20,953 bases of DNA from a virus. Where the stretch lies: the IMG/VR virus record IMGVR_UViG_3300029258_003803, positions 1 to 20,953 of that record; one strand, written 5' to 3'. A program made the translations under genes and the position numbers. Every line of letters starts with the position of its first letter. Position 1 is the first letter of the stretch. The notes beneath the pieces were generated by a model that was not told the origin of the DNA, ran no database searches, and saw only the letters and a program-made list of their open reading frames with translations. Shown one piece after another: positions 13,481 to 20,800 of this stretch.

Positions 13481-14772
13481 TGCAGTGGTTGAGGCAATCG
13501 ACGGCTGTGACGATCAAACTCGGTCCGTTTCTGGATGAGGGCGACGGGAAAACGGCGGAGACGGGTCTGACGATTTCGCAGGCGGATATCCGGTTGAGTA
13601 AGAATGGGGGGGCGTTTGCGCAGACTCATAATGCGGCGGGGGCGACGCACGATGAGAATGGGTGGTATGGGGTTCCTCTGGATACGACGGATACGGGTAC
13701 GTTGGGGATGTTGGTGGTGGCGGTGCATGAGAGCGGGGCGCTGCCGGTGTGGCAGGGGTTCATGGTTGTGCCGGCTAATGTGTGGGATAGTATGTTTGGG
13801 TCGGATCTGCTCCAGGTGGATGTGCATTCGATCGATGACGACGAAACGGCGGCGGACAATTTGGAGGCGGATTACGATGGGACGGGGTATGCCAAGTCGG
13901 CGTCGACTGTTGGGACGGTGACGGATTTGACGAATGCGAATCCGAGCGCGGGGGATATTGCGGATGCGGTGTGGGACGAGGCGTCGACGGGGCACGTGGA
14001 TGCCGGCAAGGCGGGGGCGCAGCTGTGGACCGACGTCGATGCGATCAAAGCCAAGACGGACAACCTGCCGGCGGACCCGGCGGACGACAGCGACATCGAT
14101 GCGCAGCTGGCCACGATAGACGCGGTGGTCGACGCGATCAAGGCCAAGACGGACAACCTGCCGGCGGACCCGGCGGACGACAGCGACATAGACGCGCAGT
14201 TGGCCACGATAGACGCGGTGGTCGACGCGATCAAGGCCAAGACGGACAACCTGCCGGCGGACCCGGCGGACGACAGCGACATAGACGCGCAGCTGGCCAC
14301 GATAGACGCGGTGGTCGATGCGATCAAGGCCAAGACGGACAACCTGCCGGCGGACCCGGCGGACGATAGCGACATCGATGCGCAGTTGGCCACGATAGAC
14401 GCGGTGGTCGATGCGATCAAGGTGGTGACTGATGCTCTCACGGCTGCGGATATCGCCGATGCGGTGTGGGATGAGGCGACGGCGGGTCACCAGGCTGCGG
14501 GGACGGCGGGGAAGGCGCTGACGGACGGGATCACGGCGGGGAGTGGGGCGATCACGTTTGTGTATACGCTCACCTCGTCGGTGGATGGGGCAGGGGTTGC
14601 GGATGCGGATGTGTGGGTGACGGGTGACGTAGGTGGTGGCAACGTGCTGGCCAGTGGGACAACGGATGCCAGTGGCCAGGTGACGTTTTATCTGGATGCG
14701 GGGACGGTGTATGTGTGGCGGCAGAAAAGCGGCTGGAATTTTGTTAATCCGGATGTGGAGACGGTGGGTTAG
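13480..14772 (+). CDS. Fibre-like protein with four 31-residue repeats
   Basis: 430 aa, ATG 13480 overlapping the previous TGA. The N-terminal domain (STAVTIKLGPFLDEGDGKTAETGLTISQADIRLSKNGG) resembles baseplate/fibre attachment domains of the BppU type. Residues about 185-315 hold four near-perfect copies of a 31-residue unit starting AIKAKTDNLPADPADDSD and including LATIDAVVD, a heptad-friendly shaft or coiled coil. The C-terminus has a beta-sandwich (VYTLTSSVDGAGVADADVWVTGD ... GQVTFYLDAGTVYVWRQKSGW) like carboxypeptidase-regulatory or Ig-like domains. It most likely forms a trimeric fibre or spike. The repeats are almost identical in DNA (93-bp units). Confidence 0.72.
   Translation: MQWLRQSTAVTIKLGPFLDEGDGKTAETGLTISQADIRLSKNGGAFAQTHNAAGATHDENGWYGVPLDTTDTGTLGMLVVAVHESGALPVWQGFMVVPANVWDSMFGSDLLQVDVHSIDDDETAADNLEADYDGTGYAKSASTVGTVTDLTNANPSAGDIADAVWDEASTGHVDAGKAGAQLWTDVDAIKAKTDNLPADPADDSDIDAQLATIDAVVDAIKAKTDNLPADPADDSDIDAQLATIDAVVDAIKAKTDNLPADPADDSDIDAQLATIDAVVDAIKAKTDNLPADPADDSDIDAQLATIDAVVDAIKVVTDALTAADIADAVWDEATAGHQAAGTAGKALTDGITAGSGAITFVYTLTSSVDGAGVADADVWVTGDVGGGNVLASGTTDASGQVTFYLDAGTVYVWRQKSGWNFVNPDVETVG
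14040..14425 (+). repeat. 93-bp tandem coding repeat in the fibre-like gene
   Basis: Four units of 93 bp differ at only a few, mostly synonymous, positions (GAC/GAT, CTG/TTG, ATA/ATC). Low divergence implies recent expansion or ongoing homogenisation, so copy number may vary between strains. Confidence 0.9.
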
Positions 14773-14773
14773 T

Positions 14774-15055
14774 ATGAGGTTGGTTGCGCTTGTTGCGGTG
14801 GTGGCGGGTGCGGTGGCGGGGGTGGAGGTGGTTGTTGGTGTTGCGTCGCAGTACGATCCCGGTGTGATGCGCCGGGTCGTGGAGACGCGGCAGGGGGGGG
14901 CGGTGGCGTGTCCGCTGCCGCGGGTTTTGCCGGCGGTGGATGGGTTTGTGGCGGTGCGGGAGTGTGGGCGGATTGGGGAGGTGTGGTGGAGGTGGGTTAT
15001 TTGACGGCGCTGCGGTGGGGGGTGGTGGGGAGGGGGGTGCGGGTGGAGGTGGTGA
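14774..15055 (+). pseudogene. Broken RlpA/3D-like (double-psi barrel) cell-wall protein
   Basis: ATG 14774 starts a signal-like N-terminus (MRLVALVAVVAGAVAGVEVV) followed by ASQYDPGVMRRVVETRQ and LPAVDGFVAVRECGRIGEVWW. This matches the AS.YdpG.M ... DGyVAV.dC..iGe series of RlpA/3D-like proteins linked to cell-wall binding or lysis. The frame then stops at 15004. In another frame, from about 14986, the sequence continues VVEVGYLTALRWGVVGRGVRVEVV, which fits the usual C-terminal end. The middle (expected WxxFLVADC-type segment) is missing. So a deletion with frameshift has removed part of the gene. As a 76-aa product it would lack the domain core. Alternatively an assembly error caused the break. 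Confidence 0.55.
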
Positions 15056-15152
15056 GAACCACTGAGGGGATGAGGGCACTGAGGGGTAGAATCACTGAGG
15101 CACTGAGTGATCACTGAGGGGGTGGGGGGTAGAATCACTGAGGGCAATGAGG
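15056..15152 (+). repeat. Imperfect repeats of ACTGAGGG type
   Basis: Repeated CACTGAGG(G) units and two GGGGTAGAATCACTGAGG copies lie between the broken RlpA-like gene and the next promoter. This is a third short-repeat family in the window. No gene is seen here. Confidence 0.65.
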
Positions 15153-15172
15153 AAATTGCTGGGGGGATAGTT

Positions 15173-15194
15173 GCGTATAATAGGTGGTATACGC
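15173..15194 (+). promoter_or_regulatory. Promoter -10 overlapped by palindromic operator, upstream of the connector-like gene
   Basis: A consensus -10 TATAAT (15176-15181) overlaps the inverted repeat GCGTATA (15173-15179) / TATACGC (15188-15194). The -35 is poor (AAATTG at 17 nt or TTGCTG at 14 nt), so an activator may be needed. It is 36 bp ahead of the next start codon and would give a separate transcript for the last structural genes. Confidence 0.5.
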
Positions 15195-15216
15195 AGTAGT
15201 TGTGTAGGGGGTCGTT

Positions 15217-17133
15217 ATGGCGACGGGTTCGGGTACGGGGACGCCGGCGGGGGGGTCGGGGAGTGCGACGTTGACGTCTCTCCGGCAGCGGGTGCTGACG
15301 CAGGTGACGGCGGCGGCGGGGGGGCCGGTGGATGAGGCGGTGACGAAGAGCAGTTTGTCGCTGTCGACGATGCGGGAGCGGGCGCGGGTGGAGCTGCAGC
15401 TGAGTGGGCGGTCGTCGGGTGCGGAGGTGGAGGTGGCGACGGCGAGCAGTGAGACGCTGACGACGTTGCGGGATCGGGTGGAGATCGCCCTGCAGGATTC
15501 GGGGAATGCGATCTGGGCGACGGGGGATTTGGACGAGGCGATCCGGCAGACGTTGGAGCAGTATAGCCGGGTGCGGCCGCAATCGGGGATTGCGACGATC
15601 ACGCTGAGCAGCACCGGGCGGGAGGTGGATATTTCGTCGGTGTCGGGGCTGCTGCGGGTGGAGAAGGTGTGGTGTCCGTACGATTCGAGCAGTCCCTCGT
15701 ATCCGCCGAACTGGCGGAATTTTCGGGTGTGGCCGGGGTCGATTCTTTTTGTGGATGACAGTGACGAGCCGCAGAGTGGGGAGAAGGTTCGAATCTGGTA
15801 TACCAAGGAGCAAGCGCTGAATGGTCTCGATTCGGCGACGTCGACGACGTTTCCGGTGGAGGATGAGGCGTTTGTTGTGGCCGGCGCTGCGGCGTTTGCG
15901 GCGCGGTTTCGGGCGATCGAGATCGCGGAGCAGGCGAACGTGGATGCGAAGGTGTTTGACCGCCTGCAGGCGTGGGCGACGTCGGCGATGGCTGAGTTCG
16001 AGGAGGGGCTGCGGGGACGCCGGCGGGCGATCGGCGGGGGGGACTATGATGAGGAGGCGCTGGACGAGGCGATCCGGCAGGCGTTGGAGTTGTACAGCCG
16101 GTATAAGCCAGATGAGGCGATCACGACGGTCGCGCTGACGGCCAACGGGCGGGAGATCGATATTTCGTCGGTGTCGGGGTTGGTGCGGGTGGTGCGGGTG
16201 TGGTGGGATTATGATTCGAGCAGTCCGGGGCATCCGCCGAACTGGCGGCATTTTGAGGTGTGGCCGGGGGGGGTGCTCTATGTCGACGATCAGAGTACGC
16301 CGCAGAGCGGCGACACGGTCAGGATTTGGTACACGAAGGAGCAGACGCTGAACGGCCTCGACGGGGCGTTGGCGACGACGTTTCCGGTGGACGATGAGGG
16401 GTTTTTGGTCAGTGGCGCGGCGGCGCTGGCGGCGCGGTTTACGGCGGCGCGTCACGTGGGCAAGGGGGATTTTTCGCATCTGGTGTCGTGGGCGGATGCA
16501 GAGTTGAAGTGGTTTAGAAGGGGACTGTGGACGAAGGCCCGGTTGAGTTATGCGTATGCGTACGACCAGGACGATCTCGACGAGGCGATCCGGTGGGCGC
16601 TGGCCAGGTATACGGAGGTTAGCCCGGATGTGGCGGTCACGACGGTGGCGCTGGGCAGCAGTGGGCGAGAGGTGGATATCTCGTCCATTACGGATTATTT
16701 GGAGGTTCAGCGGGTGTGGCGGGGTTATGACTCGTCGGACCCGGAGTATCCGCCGGTGTGGTGTGATTTCGAGTTGTGGCCGGGGGATGTTTTGTTCATC
16801 GACAGTGAGAGCGAGCCGCAGTCGGGCGATGTGGTCCGGGTGTGGTACACGAAAAAGCGGGCGGTGAGCGGGTTGGATGGGGCGTCGGAGACGACGCTGC
16901 CGGATGAGGATGAGACGTTGGTCGTGGTGGGGGCGAGTGGGTTTGTGGCGCAGGAGCGGGTGCAGGAGGAGGATCGAAGGAGTGTGCCGCGCAAGCTGCG
17001 GGAGTGGGCGGAGGCGCGGTTGAGGGAGTTTGAGCGGGGGTTGGCGAAGGTGGCGCGCCGGCAGGCGGCGAAGTATAGCGGGGTGGCCACGGGCCCGCAG
17101 CTGGACCGGTGGGATAGGGAGGGGAGGTGGTGA
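15217..17133 (+). CDS. Triplicated connector/adaptor-like domain protein
   Basis: 638 aa, ATG 15217. Three tandem copies start with LDEAIRQ-type helices near residues 104, 282 and 453. Each copy then has (G)REVDISS, a V.RVW...YDSS.P.YPP.W motif, WPG..LF.D, PQSG..VR(I/V)WYTK, GLDGA..TTFP and a final helix rich in Ala. The order of helix, a beta part with 'dISs..gl.rV..v', 'Ytk' and TT-P resembles small head-tail connector (gp6-like adaptor) proteins, normally about 150-200 aa with one copy. The three copies are clearly diverged, so the fusion is old. In a 12-fold neck ring, four such proteins would supply 12 domains; that is inference. A helical N-terminal region with coiled-coil-like repeats (ATLTSLRQRV, STMRERARVEL, TTLRDRVEIAL) precedes it. 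Confidence 0.6.
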   Translation: MATGSGTGTPAGGSGSATLTSLRQRVLTQVTAAAGGPVDEAVTKSSLSLSTMRERARVELQLSGRSSGAEVEVATASSETLTTLRDRVEIALQDSGNAIWATGDLDEAIRQTLEQYSRVRPQSGIATITLSSTGREVDISSVSGLLRVEKVWCPYDSSSPSYPPNWRNFRVWPGSILFVDDSDEPQSGEKVRIWYTKEQALNGLDSATSTTFPVEDEAFVVAGAAAFAARFRAIEIAEQANVDAKVFDRLQAWATSAMAEFEEGLRGRRRAIGGGDYDEEALDEAIRQALELYSRYKPDEAITTVALTANGREIDISSVSGLVRVVRVWWDYDSSSPGHPPNWRHFEVWPGGVLYVDDQSTPQSGDTVRIWYTKEQTLNGLDGALATTFPVDDEGFLVSGAAALAARFTAARHVGKGDFSHLVSWADAELKWFRRGLWTKARLSYAYAYDQDDLDEAIRWALARYTEVSPDVAVTTVALGSSGREVDISSITDYLEVQRVWRGYDSSDPEYPPVWCDFELWPGDVLFIDSESEPQSGDVVRVWYTKKRAVSGLDGASETTLPDEDETLVVVGASGFVAQERVQEEDRRSVPRKLREWAEARLREFERGLAKVARRQAAKYSGVATGPQLDRWDREGRW

Positions 17134-17230
17134 GCCCTCTCCCCCGGCCCCTCTCCCAAAGGTCTGGGAGAGGGGGGTGGGCGGTGAGCCCTCTCCCCTG
17201 GCCCCTCTCCCAAAAGTCTGGGAGAGGGGG
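17129..17230. repeat. Two 54-bp palindromic 'CCCTCTCCC' repeats
   Basis: Units start at 17129 and 17183. Each folds as CCCCTCTCCC paired with GGGAGAGGGG around an AAA-GTCT loop. This is a widespread dispersed bacterial repeat that yields spurious 'GEGPGERA' peptides. The stop codon of the connector-like gene lies inside the first unit. It might act as a transcription or RNA-end signal but has no T-run. Confidence 0.85.
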
Positions 17231-17268
17231 ATGTGGTTAGTGAGTCGTGAGTTGTGGGAGGTGAGGTG

Positions 17269-17502
17269 ATGGGTAGTGGTGGTAGGCATTTGAGTACGCA
17301 GCGGATGTTGGCTGTGTTGGCGGGTAAGATGTGCGACCTCGATCTGCGGGGGTATCTTTGCTGGGTGGAGAATGGGGAGTCGTTGACGGCGTTTTTGGAG
17401 CCGGAGGCGCAGGGGCCGGTGCAGGAGCGGTTGACGAATGCGCGGCGGTTGGGGGAGGCAGCGATGGCGTTTGTGGAGGCGGTGGAGGAGATTGTGCGGT
17501 GA
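17269..17502 (+). CDS. Small hypothetical helical protein (77 aa)
   Basis: ATG 17269 with GGGAGGTGAGG upstream (17257-17266). The sequence MGSGGRHLSTQRMLAVLAGKMCDLDLRGYLCWVENGESL is followed by a charged helix (VQERLTNARRLGEAAMAFVEAVEEIVR). It overlaps the next gene by GTGA, so they are translationally coupled. It could be a chaperone or small tail component for the following tail gene. No family is recognised. Confidence 0.65.
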   Translation: MGSGGRHLSTQRMLAVLAGKMCDLDLRGYLCWVENGESLTAFLEPEAQGPVQERLTNARRLGEAAMAFVEAVEEIVR

Positions 17503-19229
17503 GGGTGGTCGATGCGACGTTGTTGAGTGGGCAGCTGCGGCTGGCCGGGGAGCCGGCGCGGTCGCTGGTGGTGGGGACGGCGCCGGATACGGCGGATGTG
17601 TCGGCGTATGTGGTGGCGTACGATTATGAGGAGGTGGGGGATAGCGATTCCGGCTTGACGGTGCGGTTGGATAATTCGGGGGGGACGTTCAATTCGTTGA
17701 CCGGTGACCTGGCCAACGTCACGCAGGGGGCGGCGGTGGAGTTGAAGCGGGGGGTGCGGGTGGAGGGGACAAGTTACCTGGCGGAGCTCCCCCGGACGTG
17801 GGTCGAGTCGATCGGGTATGAGCACCTGGGCGGGGTGAGTTTGTGTGTGCTGGAGTGCATCGATTGGCGGGGGAGGCTGGCGCGGTGGCGGGCTGCATCG
17901 GAGCAGACGTGGTCGTCGACGGCGGCGTCGACGATCCTGGAGTGGTTGCTGACGCAGGTGGGGTTGACGCGGGCGTCGGGGACGATGACTGCGTTGACGC
18001 TGGATTATGCGGTGCGGCTGCGGGAGTCGGGGGAGGCGGCGCTGGATCGGTTGGTGGGCAAGATGCCGGAGTATCTTTACGCCGGGTTGGATGGGGAGGT
18101 CAAGTGGCGGGAGATCGATGGGGGGGATGTTTCGGTTTACACGTTTGGGTGGAATGCGAGCCACGCGGTGCTGCTGGTCGAGGCGGCGGCTTCGGCGTGG
18201 CAGGTGAATAGTGTGAGTGTGTTGGGCCGGGCGGGGAAGAGTGGGTTGGCGGAGGATGCGACGCAGATCGCGGCGGTGGGGAGGCGGCGCTGGACGATCT
18301 ATGATGATGATCTGGACGGTGACGCCGAGTGCGCGCAGCGCGCCCAGGCGGAGTTGGATTTGTACCAGGCGGAGGCGACGGAGGCGACGATTGTGTGCCG
18401 GCCTTGTCACGGGTTGGAGTTGTTCGATGTGGTGACGGTGGCCTCGCCACCATGGGGTGGGTTGGACGTGGTGGGGCGGGTGATTCGGTTTCGGGAGGAG
18501 TGGAATATGAATGGAAGGTGGCACCAGGTGATCGGGTTGGGGCGGGTGAAGGATAAGGATCCGGGGAACCAGCCGGCGAAAAAGTCGGCGAGGAAGGGGC
18601 GGCAGAGCCGCCGGCGTATCTGGCGGTGTCCGGTTTTGCGGCGGGAGCCGTCGGATCCGTGGTTGGTGCCGGTGGGGGGGATTGTGATGTGGTCGGGGGC
18701 GTCGGACGATGTGCCGGCGGGGTGGGTGTTGTGCGATGGGACGAATGGGACGCCGGATCTGCGGGGGCGGTTTATTGTGGGGGCGGGGGATGCTTACACT
18801 TCGGGGGATGTGGGGGGGGAGGAGACGAGCGACCTGCGGCACACGCATGGGCCGGGGTCGCTGGCGACGGATTCGGACAGCCACACGCACGGGCCGGGGT
18901 CGCTGGCGACGGATTCGGACAGCCACAAGCATGGGTTTGCTCATGACATTGCTACGGGGAGCGAGTCGGCGGCGGTGACGGTGGCATCGGGGTCGGGGGC
19001 GGAGGCGGCGCGGGGTGGGAGTTTGCATCACGTGCACACGGTGTCGGGGTCGACGTTGGAGTCGGAGATGGAGAGCGATGGTCACAGTCACGACGTGGAT
19101 AGTGGGGCAACGGCGAGCGACAGTCATGGGCACGATGTGGATAGTGGGGTGACGGGGAGTGGGGGGTCGGCGGGGCAGGAGAATCGGCCGCCGTTTTATG
19201 CGTTGGCGTTTATTATGCGGGTGGGGTGA
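17499..19229 (+). CDS. Tail protein with C-terminal collar domain and His-rich tip
   Basis: 576 aa, GTG 17499 overlapping the preceding TGA, with GGAGGAG at 17483-17490. Residues 1 to about 350 are a beta/helix domain (TVRLDNSGGTFNSL, TWVESIGYEHLGG, DWRGRLARWRAASEQTW) that resembles baseplate-hub/tail-associated proteins. A basic linker (KKSARKGRQSRRR) follows. From about residue 388 a tail-collar domain begins: VPVGGIVMWSG...PAGWVLCDGTNGTPDLRGRFIVGAG. The end has repeated H-x-H motifs (HTHG, SHTHG, HVHT, HSHD, HGHD) and ENRPPFYALAFIMRVG, the usual C-terminus of collar/short-fibre proteins, whose HxH motifs bind metal in trimeric tips. It is the probable receptor-binding device. A 60-bp duplication repeats GPGSLATDSDSH at about 18856-18927. 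Confidence 0.78.
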   Translation: MRVVDATLLSGQLRLAGEPARSLVVGTAPDTADVSAYVVAYDYEEVGDSDSGLTVRLDNSGGTFNSLTGDLANVTQGAAVELKRGVRVEGTSYLAELPRTWVESIGYEHLGGVSLCVLECIDWRGRLARWRAASEQTWSSTAASTILEWLLTQVGLTRASGTMTALTLDYAVRLRESGEAALDRLVGKMPEYLYAGLDGEVKWREIDGGDVSVYTFGWNASHAVLLVEAAASAWQVNSVSVLGRAGKSGLAEDATQIAAVGRRRWTIYDDDLDGDAECAQRAQAELDLYQAEATEATIVCRPCHGLELFDVVTVASPPWGGLDVVGRVIRFREEWNMNGRWHQVIGLGRVKDKDPGNQPAKKSARKGRQSRRRIWRCPVLRREPSDPWLVPVGGIVMWSGASDDVPAGWVLCDGTNGTPDLRGRFIVGAGDAYTSGDVGGEETSDLRHTHGPGSLATDSDSHTHGPGSLATDSDSHKHGFAHDIATGSESAAVTVASGSGAEAARGGSLHHVHTVSGSTLESEMESDGHSHDVDSGATASDSHGHDVDSGVTGSGGSAGQENRPPFYALAFIMRVG

Positions 19230-19275
19230 GGAGTGAGGCGTGATGCGTGAGGAGTGATTCGTGATTCGTGATTCG
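19230..19275 (+). repeat. Short 7-bp tandem repeats (CGTGATT type)
   Basis: GTGAGGC, GTGATGC, GTGAGGA and GTGATTC units follow the tail gene stop, the same family as at 3019-3141, 9784-9832 and 20675-20745. Confidence 0.8.
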
Positions 19276-19290
19276 TGAGAGGTAGTGGGT

Positions 19291-19330
19291 GAGGGCCAGT
19301 CGCTTTGGGCGGCTGGCTCTTTTTGTTTTT
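19291..19330 (+). terminator. Rho-independent terminator of the structural cassette
   Basis: A GAG(gg)CCAGTCG...CGGCTGGCTC stem with a small bulge is followed by TTTTTGTTTTT. It lies about 60 bp after the tail gene. Confidence 0.85.
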
Positions 19331-19331
19331 G

Positions 19332-19396
19332 GGTAGTCGGTTAGTCAATTAGTCAATTAGTCAATTAGTCGGTTAGTCGGGTGGTCGGGTGGTCGG
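19332..19396 (+). repeat. 8-bp tandem repeats (AATTAGTC/GGTTAGTC/GGGTGGTC)
   Basis: Eight consecutive 8-bp units separate the cassette terminator from the CRISPR array. The same family is found at 9384-9412 and beyond the CRISPR leader promoter at 20612-20671. Confidence 0.85.
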
Positions 19397-19462
19397 GGGC
19401 TTTGGTAGGGGGGCGATTTTTTTGAGTGTGGGCTGTTTGACAGGACAAAATTGAAATTGGTG

Positions 19463-20400
19463 GTCTCAATCCCCTATCAAGCGGGGCAATGTTTCTGACC
19501 AGTGGTCTCGATCCAGACGTAGTCGCATCCTGCACCGTGTCTCAATCCCCTATCAAGCGGGGCAATGTTTCTGACTGGAGAGAACAGGTGCTCATCAAGT
19601 GAAAGTCCCAAGTCTCAATCCCCTATCAAGCGGGGCAATGTTTCTGACGAGGCGAAGAGCCTCCTGGAGAACAACTCCTTCCCCAAGTCTCAATCCCCTA
19701 TCAAGCGGGGCAATGTTTCTGACTCGGCCAGTCCGGCCCGCCAAACAGCCCCGCCAATGGTGTCTCAATCCCCTATCAAGCGGGGCAATGTTTCTGACCC
19801 GGAGGATGTGCGCTCGCAATCCTCATAGTTGCGAGTCTCAATCCCCTATCAAGCGGGGCAATGTTTCTGACAAGACGCCACTGGCGAGACCTGCCAGTGG
19901 TGTATCCACCAGGTCTCAATCCCCTATCAAGCGGGGCAATGTTTCTGACCCGAAGGCGAAAGTTGCGCCTTCGGGCAGGGGGGTATCCCGTCTCAATCCC
20001 CTATCAAGCGGGGCAATGTTTCTGACGAGAAAGAAATGGGAATTTTAAGGGCCTTCTGGGTCCAAGTCTCAATCCCCTATCAAGCGGGGCAATGTTTCTG
20101 ACCAGTGCTCGGTCAAGGTAATTGGCCGCTGTGGGGCCGAGTCTCAATCCCCTATCAAGCGGGGCAATGTTTCTGACCAGAGAACCCGGACCCTCTGGTC
20201 AAAAGGGAGGGCTTTGGTCTCAATCCCCTATCAAGCGGGGCAATGTTTCTGACGAGGCCAATGGGTAAATGGCCTCGATGGATTAGTTGAGTCTCAATCC
20301 CCTATCAAGCGGGGCAATGTTTCTGACTCCTTCAATGAAAAGCCCGACCCCAGGAGATCTCTAGTCTCAATCCCCTATCAAGCGGGGCAATGTTTCTGAC
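19463..20400 (-). CRISPR. CRISPR array: 13 repeats of 37 nt, 12 spacers of 36-41 nt
   Basis: Repeats start at 19463, 19539, 19612, 19687, 19762, 19835, 19913, 19990, 20066, 20141, 20217, 20291 and 20364, and look identical (GTCTCAATCCCC...GTTTCTGAC on plus). A CCCC/GGGG stem lies inside. The reverse complement ends in ATTGAGAC, close to the ATTGAAAC handle left at crRNA 5' ends in many type I-B and type III systems, so the crRNA sense is the minus strand. A promoter at 20592-20621 supports this. Full identity of all repeats gives no degenerate end. No cas gene lies in the window, so the type is unknown. No spacer matches the rest of this window by eye. Six spacers contain perfect hairpins. 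Confidence 0.98.
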
Positions 20401-20585
20401 TGTCATTTGCCTTGGTACGATGGGTTGTGGGGGGTGTTTGGGAGGTGTACTGTCTGTTGTGGAAGGTGTGGCATTTTATGTCCTCTTGCGAATTTCAGGA
20501 AATGTGAGTGTGGAAAGTGTACCGTTTTGGGCTGTTTGCCTTGAAATGGATGGTGTGGGGTGGTGGGTGGGGTGAGCGGTGATGC
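20401..20585 (-). promoter_or_regulatory. CRISPR leader (transcribed on minus strand)
   Basis: About 185 bp lie between the expected start of the minus-strand transcript and the first transcribed repeat. It has lower GC than the surroundings and no gene. The blocks GAGTGTGG and GGGCTGTTTG occur both here (20505-20540) and beyond the other end of the array (19424-19440), which may be an old leader duplication. Confidence 0.6.
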
Positions 20586-20591
20586 AGGTAC

Positions 20592-20621
20592 ATTATACAC
20601 TATTTTGGGGTGGTTAGTCAA
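20592..20621 (-). promoter_or_regulatory. Promoter of the CRISPR array
   Basis: On the minus strand: TTGACT (20616-20621), 18-nt spacer, TATAAT (20592-20597), with a TG two bases before the -10. It points into the array, as expected for a leader promoter. Confidence 0.75.
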
Positions 20622-20745
20622 GGGGTCTGTTAGTCGGGTGGTCAATTAGTCGGGTAGTCGGGTGGTCGGGGGCGATGCGTGAGGCGTGAGGGGTGATTCG
20701 TGATGCGTGATGCGTGATGCGTGAGGAGTGATTCGTGAGGGGTGA
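20612..20745 (+). repeat. Mixed 8-bp (TAGTCGGG) and 7-bp (CGTGATG) tandem repeats
   Basis: The 8-bp family (20612-20671) runs directly into the 7-bp family (20675-20745). The -35 of the CRISPR promoter lies within the first repeat unit, so the repeat and promoter have been combined. Confidence 0.8.
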
Positions 20746-20776
20746 GGGGGAAGGGGGTGGGGAGGGGTGGGGTGGT

Positions 20777-20800
20777 GCCCTGGGCGGGGATGCCCAGGGC
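20777..20800. terminator. Hairpin downstream of the partial minus-strand gene
   Basis: Perfect 9-bp arms GCCCTGGGC / GCCCAGGGC with a 6-nt loop. It lies 12 bp beyond the stop of the minus-strand gene. It lacks a T-run on the minus strand; on plus it is followed by TTTGGTT. A weak or rho-assisted terminator is likely. Confidence 0.5.

Noticed and set aside
14040-14425. 93-bp repeats as CRISPR or minisatellite
   Set aside because: The repeat is in frame within a protein gene and differs mostly at silent sites.
13456-17289. Very long minus-strand open frame (1277 codons) and similar long minus frames across the cassette
   Set aside because: They are shadows of the G-rich plus-strand genes. They are full of Arg/Pro/His, have no ribosome sites, and the plus-strand frames carry recognisable domains.
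19463-20400. CRISPR self-targeting of the neighbouring phage cassette
   Set aside because: Reading each spacer against the window found no clear match on either strand.
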